From the NCBI GenBank assembly GCA_014695195.1, contig JACJNW010000034.1, positions 62,001-126,000 of the forward strand: a DNA stretch of 64,000 nt, written 5' to 3'. The stretch is from Cyanobacteria bacterium FACHB-DQ100 (GTDB lineage: Bacteria; Cyanobacteriota; Cyanobacteriia; Leptolyngbyales; Leptolyngbyaceae). The position numbers and the translations under genes were made by a program. The notes beneath the pieces were generated by a model. It did not search any database. It saw only the letters and a list, made by a program, of their open reading frames with translations, and had not been told where the DNA came from. The first letter of the stretch is position 1; the number at the start of each line of letters is the position of its first letter. Shown one piece after another: positions 57,993-64,000 of the stretch.

Positions 57993-59177
57993 ATGGGCTG
58001 GATCGAAACCAAAACAGAACCGATGGTGATCAATATGGGACCTCACCATCCAGCAATGCACGGTTGTTTTCGGATCATTGTCACGTTAGATGGGGAAGAT
58101 GTGGTCGATTGTGAACCCGTGATTGGCTATCTGCATCGCGGCATGGAGAAGATCGCTGAAAACCGCACCACGACGATGTTTATTCCCTATACGAGCCGAT
58201 GGGACTATTACGGTGGAATGTTTAACGAAGCTGTCACCGTGAATGCAGTTGAGAAGCTCGCGCAGATCGAAGTTCCGAAACGTGCCCGTTACATTCGGAT
58301 GATCATGTTGGAACTCACTCGCATTGTGAATCATTTACTGTGGTTAGGTCCATTTGTCGGCGATGTAGGCACACAAGCATTATTTTTTCCGACGCTGCGC
58401 GATCGTGAACTCATCCTCGATTTGTTTGAAGCCGTCACAGGCTATCGCATGATCAATCACAACTATTTCCGTGTGGGAGGCGTTGCAGCAGATTTACCCT
58501 ACGGTTGGGTTGATAAATGTACGGACTTTTGCGACTATCTACCGCCAACTCTGGATGAGTACGAACGATTGATGACGGATAATCCAATCTTCCGACGACG
58601 CACAGAGGGCGTTGGTATCCTCACACGCGAAACCGCAATCAATTGGGGCGTGACAGGACCAATGTTACGGGCTTCGGGTGTGAAATGGGACTTACGCAAA
58701 GTTGACCACTATGAATGCTATGACGAATTAGATTGGGAGATTCAGTGGGAAACGGCAGGCGATTGTTTTGCTAGATACGCGGTGCGAATCCGAGAAATGC
58801 GAGAGTCGATCAAAATCATCAAGCAAGCTCTAAAGGCGCTACCAGGTGGAGCTTACGAAAACCTAGAAGTAAAACGAATCGAATCCGGAGCAAAATCCGA
58901 GTGGAATAGGTTCGACTATCAATTTATTGCCAAAAAAATCGCGCCAACCTTCAAAATCCCCAAAGGCGAACACTATGTTCGAGTAGAGTCGGGGCGAGGT
59001 GAACTGGGAATATTTATCATTGGCGATGACAATGTGTTTCCGTGGCGTTGGAAAATTCGCCCCGGAGATTACAACAACCTGCAATTGCTGCCTCAGTTAA
59101 TTCAAGGCTGTAAAGTTGCTGATATTTTTGTGATTTTGGCGAGCATCGATTTGGTTATGGGATCGGTCGATCGTTAA
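57993..59177 (+). CDS. ndhH: NAD(P)H-quinone oxidoreductase (NDH-1) subunit H
   Basis: NdhH is the 49-kDa-type subunit of the NDH-1 complex, used in cyanobacterial respiration and cyclic electron flow at thylakoids. The 394-residue product has the invariant [31 protein letters not shown] and the C-terminal [13 protein letters not shown]. Length and motifs are fully conserved. The ribosome site (CAGGAG) lies about 12 bases before the ATG. Confidence 0.97.
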   Translation: MGWIETKTEPMVINMGPHHPAMHGCFRIIVTLDGEDVVDCEPVIGYLHRGMEKIAENRTTTMFIPYTSRWDYYGGMFNEAVTVNAVEKLAQIEVPKRARYIRMIMLELTRIVNHLLWLGPFVGDVGTQALFFPTLRDRELILDLFEAVTGYRMINHNYFRVGGVAADLPYGWVDKCTDFCDYLPPTLDEYERLMTDNPIFRRRTEGVGILTRETAINWGVTGPMLRASGVKWDLRKVDHYECYDELDWEIQWETAGDCFARYAVRIREMRESIKIIKQALKALPGGAYENLEVKRIESGAKSEWNRFDYQFIAKKIAPTFKIPKGEHYVRVESGRGELGIFIIGDDNVFPWRWKIRPGDYNNLQLLPQLIQGCKVADIFVILASIDLVMGSVDR

Positions 59178-59201
59178 ATTCATCAAGCAAATCTGCTCAA
59201 A

Positions 59202-59237
59202 AAAGACGATCGCGGTTTGAGAACTGCGATCGTCTTT
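59202..59237. terminator. Bidirectional terminator between ndhH and secA
   Basis: AAAGACGATCGC pairs perfectly with GCGATCGTCTTT around a 12-base loop that itself begins GGTT and ends AACT. A-rich and T-rich flanks make it work for both convergent genes. Confidence 0.85.
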
Positions 59238-59251
59238 GCTATCAATACGCT

Positions 59252-62200
59252 TTAAACGACTTCAACTTCAACCTGTGGCTGTTGTTGCTGCGGCTGGAAT
59301 TGGAACAGCGAGTAGACCACATCCCGACGAATATTGATCATCATTTCCAAGAACAACTCATAGCCTTCGCTCTTATACTCAATCAGCGGATCTTTCTGTC
59401 CGTAACCCCGCAACCCAACAGACTCACGCAAGCCATCCATTGACTGCAGGTGTTCACGCCACAGGGTATCAATCCGATTGAGAATAAAGAATCGTTCTGC
59501 CTGACGCATTAATCCCGGCTGCACAGAATCGACTTCCGCTTCCTTCAGGTCATAAGCAATTCGAGCCTGCTCGTGTAAGAACGCTTTCAGCTCACCCAGG
59601 CTCATGTCTTCAAGATCTTTGGGTTCGAGATCGCTCAGCAGATAAACAAATTCTTTCACTTTGCTCAAGAGCTTGTCGAGTTCCCACTCTTCTGACGGCA
59701 GTTCGGGATTGATATACGCTTCCACAATGTCATCCATCGTGCGTTCTGCGTATTCAATCACCTTCTCTTTGAGATCTTGTCCTTCTAGCACTCGACGACG
59801 TTCAGCGTAGATGGCTCGACGCTGATTATTCATCACTTCGTCGTATTCAAACACCTGCTTCCGGATGTCGTAGTAGTAGGTTTCCACCTTCTTCTGAGCG
59901 CCTTCGAGCGATCGCGTCAGCATCTTCGACTCGATCGGCATATCTTCCTCAACGCGGAACATATTCATCATGTTCGCAACTCGATCTCCCCCGAAAATCC
60001 GCAGCAAGTTATCCTGCAAACTGAGGAAGAACTTGGTTGATCCAGGGTCGCCCTGCCGTCCGGCTCGTCCCCGCAGTTGGTTGTCAATCCGCCGCGATTC
60101 GTGGCGCTCTGTTCCAATGACGTGCAGTCCACCGAGTTTCACAACTTCTTCGTGTTCGCGATCGGTGTAGGCATCATATTCCACACGAATCCGCTTATAC
60201 ACTTCCCGCAAGCTTTGAATTACCGGGTCGTTCGTGGGAGCTTTTTCGGCTGCGGTCGCGATTTTGTCTTCGGCTTCCAGTTCTGGCAGACTGCGTTCCC
60301 CGTATTGCTGCACCGCGAAGTGAACCGCATCTTTCAATGCCTGCTCCGTTTCCTGAGAAAGTTCGGTCGGGTAAATATCAGATTTCGCTTTCCAGGTTTT
60401 GATCTTGCGTCCGGGTTCAAAGCCTTGTCCGCCGCCTCGCGAATCGCCAAAGCCCATCCCCGAAAAATCATCGTCGTCTTCTGGCTCGACAATTCGCGGC
60501 ATGAAGTATTCGCGGATCTTCAGACGCGCCATGTAATCGGAATTACCGCCCAAGATGATGTCGGTTCCGCGTCCTGCCATGTTGGTGGCGATCGTCACTT
60601 TGCCTGTCCGACCTGCTTGAGCGATGATTTCAGATTCCCGCTCTACGTTCTCTGGTTTTGCGTTCAGCAAGTTGTGAGGAACGTTCAATTCTTGCAGCAG
60701 TTGAGACAGTAGTTCAGACTTCTCAACACTGGTGGTTCCAACCAGGACTGGGCGACCGGTGCGGTGCATTTCCTCGCATTCAAGCGCGATCGCGCTCCAT
60801 TTTCCGGTGATGCCTAACACAAACAGTCCGTTTTCACCTTCAGGAACCGCTTGACGAATCATCCGGTAAACTTCGTAACTGTTGGTCACGGTAATCATGC
60901 CGGGATGTTTCGCTTGCCGCACGATTTCTCTCGCTTGATCGCTGCTTTGAGGTAGACCCGGACAGAGATTATGGGCAAGTCCTTGTTCATCAAGCAATTG
61001 AGACAGATTACTCAATGCTTCTAGGTTCATCGCCCAAACGAGAACGGGACGACCTTGAGCCGATTTTTCTGCACATTCCCGCGCAAACACTTTCAGATCG
61101 CCTGCTTCGGTCTTGTAAACTACATCCGACAAATCGATCCGGCGGCGCGGTTGGTTAGTTGGAACCAGCGTGACTTCGAGCTTGTAGATTTTTTCAAGTT
61201 CCGCTTCCTCGGTCTTCGCGGTTCCGGTCATCCCCGCAAGCTTCGGATAAAGCAAGAAGAAGTTTTGATAGGTGATTGTCGCTAAGGTCTGAGTTTCGTT
61301 TTGGATCTCGACTCCTTCTTTAGCTTCGATCGCTTGGTGCAGTCCATCACTCCACCGCCGACCCGGCATGACTCGTCCGGTAAATTCATCTACAATCACG
61401 ATTTCGCCGTTTCTAACGATGTAATTCACATCATTGATGAACAGTTCTTTTGCTTTGATTGCGTTAAAAATATAGTGCGCCCAAGGATCATTCGGGTCGA
61501 ATAAGTCAGAAACACCCAGATTTTGTTCTGCGGCGATAAACCCTTCGTCGGTGAGCAGAATATTACGCTGCTTCTCATCGACTTCGTAATGATCATCGCG
61601 TTTAAGCGATCGTGCCACTGCTGCCGCCTGCATATATTTCTCAGTCGGGCGCTCAACTTGACCCGAAATAATCAACGGAGTCCGGGCTTCATCGATCAGC
61701 ACCGAATCCACTTCGTCGATGACGCAGTAGTTAAACGGACGCTGCACGACTTCTTCCATCGCAGTCGCCATGTTATCGCGCAGGTAGTCGAATCCTAATT
61801 CGCTGTTGGTGGCGTAAGTGATGTCGCAAGCGTAGTTTTTCTGACGCTCGATCGGACTCATGTTCTGCTGAATTAGCCCCACGCTCAAGCCCAAAAAGCG
61901 GTGAACTTGTCCCATCCATTCCGCGTCGCGCTTTGCCAGGTAATCGTTCACCGTGACGACGTGAACGCCTTTTCCAGACAGCGCATTGAGATAAGCAGGC
62001 AGCGTCGAAACTAGGGTTTTTCCTTCCCCGGTTTTCATTTCAGCGATTTGTCCATCGTGCAGCACCATACCGCCGATTAGCTGCACATCGAAGTGCCGCA
62101 TTCCCAAGACCCGCTTGCCCGCTTCACGCACGACCGCAAACGCTTCCGGCAGAATGTCATCGAGAATTTGCTTTTCTTCGTCTTTATTCTTTGCCTTGGC

Positions 62201-62350
62201 GAGTCGCTCTCTGAATTCAGTGGTCTTGGCTCTCAATGCGTCATCTGAGAGCGGCTCAATCTCTTCTTCTAAAAGATTGACTTCATTGACCAGGGGTTTG
62301 TATTTCTTGAGCTTGCGTTGATTGGGGTCGCCCAGGAGAGATTTAAGCAT
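59252..62350 (-). CDS. secA: Preprotein translocase ATPase SecA with internal duplication
   Basis: SecA is the motor that pushes unfolded proteins through SecYEG at the plasma and thylakoid membranes. The 1032-residue product starts [18 protein letters not shown], with Walker [14 protein letters not shown], the [12 protein letters not shown] box, [14 protein letters not shown] and the [22 protein letters not shown] arginine-finger region. The usual C-terminal zinc-binding tail is absent, as is normal in cyanobacteria. Residues about 417-515 are extra: the segment [20 protein letters not shown] to GLFVLGIT repeats the pattern of the following [20 protein letters not shown] region in diverged form. 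Without it the length would be 933, normal for the group. Confidence 0.96.
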   Translation of the reverse strand: MLKSLLGDPNQRKLKKYKPLVNEVNLLEEEIEPLSDDALRAKTTEFRERLAKAKNKDEEKQILDDILPEAFAVVREAGKRVLGMRHFDVQLIGGMVLHDGQIAEMKTGEGKTLVSTLPAYLNALSGKGVHVVTVNDYLAKRDAEWMGQVHRFLGLSVGLIQQNMSPIERQKNYACDITYATNSELGFDYLRDNMATAMEEVVQRPFNYCVIDEVDSVLIDEARTPLIISGQVERPTEKYMQAAAVARSLKRDDHYEVDEKQRNILLTDEGFIAAEQNLGVSDLFDPNDPWAHYIFNAIKAKELFINDVNYIVRNGEIVIVDEFTGRVMPGRRWSDGLHQAIEAKEGVEIQNETQTLATITYQNFFLLYPKLAGMTGTAKTEEAELEKIYKLEVTLVPTNQPRRRIDLSDVVYKTEAGDLKVFARECAEKSAQGRPVLVWAMNLEALSNLSQLLDEQGLAHNLCPGLPQSSDQAREIVRQAKHPGMITVTNSYEVYRMIRQAVPEGENGLFVLGITGKWSAIALECEEMHRTGRPVLVGTTSVEKSELLSQLLQELNVPHNLLNAKPENVERESEIIAQAGRTGKVTIATNMAGRGTDIILGGNSDYMARLKIREYFMPRIVEPEDDDDFSGMGFGDSRGGGQGFEPGRKIKTWKAKSDIYPTELSQETEQALKDAVHFAVQQYGERSLPELEAEDKIATAAEKAPTNDPVIQSLREVYKRIRVEYDAYTDREHEEVVKLGGLHVIGTERHESRRIDNQLRGRAGRQGDPGSTKFFLSLQDNLLRIFGGDRVANMMNMFRVEEDMPIESKMLTRSLEGAQKKVETYYYDIRKQVFEYDEVMNNQRRAIYAERRRVLEGQDLKEKVIEYAERTMDDIVEAYINPELPSEEWELDKLLSKVKEFVYLLSDLEPKDLEDMSLGELKAFLHEQARIAYDLKEAEVDSVQPGLMRQAERFFILNRIDTLWREHLQSMDGLRESVGLRGYGQKDPLIEYKSEGYELFLEMMINIRRDVVYSLFQFQPQQQQPQVEVEVV

Positions 62351-62674
62351 GACAGGGGAAAATCAGAGCTTCTGAATGTGGGTGTGGGGGTGCGATCGAC
62401 CAAAACGTGCAGAGTTGCACATTTATTCCGATCCCGATAAAGGTATTCCAATCCTATCACTCAGATCGAAACCTGAACGGGCAATGGCATCGGGGAAAAC
62501 CGTAATTCGCGAGTGGTGAGAGGATCTTTAGGTAAAAGTGGCAACTTCTACAGGACGTTCTACGCTCAACGCTTTGCGATCGCGCTTAATCCGGTCAACT
62601 TGATGTAATGTCGCAGCCGTTGTCCTTGAAGCTTCTGTGCTACTTTGCTTATCGCTCAGAGTAGCACCTCAAAT
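62351..62674. other. 324-bp intergenic region upstream of secA
   Basis: No RNA, repeat or convincing gene is seen. A start-less minus-strand frame from about 62665 to a stop at 62528 is open for 45 codons but has no family likeness. The region presumably holds the secA promoter. Confidence 0.4.
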
Positions 62675-63211
62675 TTAAGGTGCGTTTTCCCAATCTGGGG
62701 TGAGTTTACGGAAGTTGTACTGATTCGTTCCGGGGTGGCAGGTGGCGCAGCTAGAGAGGGAAATCGATCGCGAAATCCCAACTTTCGGATGCAGAAGCTT
62801 AAATGGTTTCGATTCGCCAAAACGGTAAGGAATGCGCTCGTCTTCGAGGGCTTGGCGAGAGAAGGTTCTGAGGTAAGTCCAGACGAGCGATCGTTCCGGC
62901 TCAACCAGTGGAGTCAGGGTTGCGCCATAGTGCTGCGAGTCTCGGAGCAATTCGCGCCAGGTTTGGGTTGGGAAAGCGGCGGGAGGAATGCCAATATGAC
63001 AAGTCGCGCAGTTTTGGAGATACGTTTGCTGGGCAAGCTGGAGATTGCCTGAAACGACATCAACGGTTCCGATTTCGGCCGATTGAGGTTTTTCTACAGC
63101 TTGAGCCAGTCCCCAGCCTAAAATTAGGCTCCAAATCAGCAAAATCAGGATGAGAATGACCGGAGAACGCCTACGAATCCGACGCGGTTTAGACTGAGAT
63201 GAGTTTGGCAT
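62675..63211 (-). CDS. Membrane-anchored diheme cytochrome c
   Basis: The 178-residue protein has an N-terminal basic stretch and a membrane segment (SPVILILILLIWSLILGWGL) and two heme c motifs, both CATCH, at residues 68-72 and 155-159. It would carry two covalently bound hemes on the periplasmic or lumenal side. Related small diheme proteins occur in cyanobacteria without known role. The gene lies 324 bp upstream of secA and may be independent. Confidence 0.85.
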   Translation of the reverse strand: MPNSSQSKPRRIRRRSPVILILILLIWSLILGWGLAQAVEKPQSAEIGTVDVVSGNLQLAQQTYLQNCATCHIGIPPAAFPTQTWRELLRDSQHYGATLTPLVEPERSLVWTYLRTFSRQALEDERIPYRFGESKPFKLLHPKVGISRSISLSSCATCHPGTNQYNFRKLTPDWENAP

Positions 63212-63440
63212 ACGGTGATTCTGACGTGAATCCGGGTGAGTTTGTTTTTCTGCTGTAGAGACATCGACTTATGCTGGACTTAATTTGTTTCGGAATCTAA
63301 CATCAGTGCGATGTGATCTCTAAGCAATTCATAGAATAATCGAGAAGATTTCTGCGGTCAAAGTGCGATCGGCATGAGAATCGTCAGAGATCCCTGTTCG
63401 ATCACACACAACCTCACCTTCAACTTCAGGAATTTTCACG

Positions 63441-63905
63441 ATGGATTGCAGTCACGTTCAGCTTTGCGATCGCAAAAGTCAGGTCGATCTGGTTCAGCTT
63501 CAGGCTTTGTTTCAAGTTGCGGCATTTTGGGCGGGTGATCGCAAGCTCGAAGATTTAGCGATCGCGATTAAAAATAGTGATCCGGTGATTTCGGCGTGGG
63601 ATCACGATCGTCTGATTGGATTTGCGAGAGCGACTTCGGATGGAGTTTACCGCGCTACGATTTGGGATGTCGTCGTGCATCCGGATTATCAGGGAGCAGG
63701 TCTCGGACGCAAGTTAGTGCAAACTGTATTGAGTCATCCGCACGTATCAAAGGTCGAGCGGCTGTACTTGATGACGACGAATCAGCAAGAGTTTTATAAG
63801 CGGATCGGATTTGAGATCAATCAGACAACCACAATGGTGTATTTCAATCAGCCATTAGTGTTGCCGACTCCTGCACCTGAAGTCGAATGTGATATTGGCA
63901 GGTAA
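63441..63905 (+). CDS. GNAT-family acetyltransferase
   Basis: The 154-residue protein has the acetyl-CoA motif A IWDVVVHPDYQGAGLGRKL and motif B YLMTTNQQEFYKRIGFEIN. It resembles the cyanobacterial relatives of the plastid GNAT enzymes (NSI/SNAT type) that acetylate protein lysines, N-termini or serotonin. The substrate cannot be fixed from sequence. Confidence 0.85.
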   Translation: MDCSHVQLCDRKSQVDLVQLQALFQVAAFWAGDRKLEDLAIAIKNSDPVISAWDHDRLIGFARATSDGVYRATIWDVVVHPDYQGAGLGRKLVQTVLSHPHVSKVERLYLMTTNQQEFYKRIGFEINQTTTMVYFNQPLVLPTPAPEVECDIGR

Positions 63906-63911
63906 AGCGAA

Positions 63912-63940
63912 GCCCCCAGTGTTGTTAGAACGCTGGGGGC
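63912..63940. terminator. Terminator hairpin after the acetyltransferase gene
   Basis: GCCCCCAGTGTT pairs with AACGCTGGGGGC (one T-G wobble) around a five-base loop. It lies between convergent genes. Confidence 0.75.
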
Positions 63941-63961
63941 GAATATTCACAAACTTAGAAG

Positions 63962-64000
63962 TTAGTTTGCAACACCTGCGGGGAACTTCACTTCGTTCGG
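63962..64000 (-). CDS. 3' end of an unknown gene (cut by window end)
   Basis: The minus strand reads PNEVKFPAGVAN and a TAA stop at 63962. Only 12 codons are in the window, too few to name the product. Its position after a shared terminator supports a real convergent gene. Confidence 0.45.
   Translation of the reverse strand, partial: PNEVKFPAGVAN

Noticed and set aside
62528-62670. Minus-strand open stretch of about 45 codons upstream of secA
   Set aside because: It has no start codon and no recognisable motif; a chance open frame is more likely.

Overview
This window is a piece of a cyanobacterial chromosome. Diagnostic genes are psbK, psbZ, petL, ndhH, crtP and crtB, an NtcA-type nitrogen promoter, and very many copies of the octamer GCGATCGC (HIP1), which is abundant in many cyanobacteria. 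The genus cannot be fixed by eye; a Leptolyngbya-like filamentous cyanobacterium is a guess. Most of the window is ordinary, densely packed core genome on both strands. No prophage, CRISPR array or full insertion sequence was seen.

Layout. 1-9 kb: the 3' end of a sugar-nucleotide epimerase, a HEAT-repeat protein, a lipoprotein that joins a polysaccharide deacetylase to a phosphodiester glycosidase, pyrG, a chromate transporter with a perfect palindrome just upstream, a large sensor histidine kinase and a decayed kinase remnant. 9-15 kb: nucleoside transporter, a metal-ion ABC pair without its binding protein, tgt, psbK and a glutathione S-transferase pair. 15-22 kb: cell-wall amidase, recJ followed by a Cas4-like nuclease and a fibrillin, and a DUF3134 protein. 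22-29 kb: mraY, tRNA-Ser(GCU), a Gly/Thr-repeat surface protein, an FHA protein, an rRNA/tRNA methyltransferase, a peptide-type binding protein, aroB and petL. 29-35 kb: a predicted glycosidase with PA14 and PPC domains, then the crtP-crtB carotenoid operon. 36-41 kb: a TetR-led DevBCA-type export operon with three matching operator-like palindromes. 41-47 kb: hpnJ-like radical SAM, cysA, ribH-psbZ, a CBS-domain tRNA nucleotidyltransferase and hisIE. 47-50 kb: an accessory patch with a microbial rhodopsin flanked by palindromic MITE-like repeats, an NHL beta-propeller protein and a 21-bp tandem repeat. 50-57 kb: the complete urea transporter urtABCDE, ureG and an AraC regulator. 58-64 kb: ndhH, an unusually long secA, a diheme cytochrome c and a GNAT acetyltransferase.

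Most noteworthy. (1) SecA carries about 99 extra residues that read as a diverged tandem copy of part of its own second nucleotide-binding domain. (2) The rhodopsin has a Thr-Ser-Leu helix-C motif, which points to an anion pump rather than a proton pump. (3) The TetR/DevBCA operon has a visible candidate regulon motif. (4) A family of about 160-bp fold-back repeats, one apparently chimeric, is concentrated around the rhodopsin and ndhH. (5) The urt operon has a near-textbook NtcA-activated promoter.

Start codons were moved to the most plausible ATG or GTG where longer reading frames were open. All functional names rest on sequence motifs recognised by eye, without database searches.
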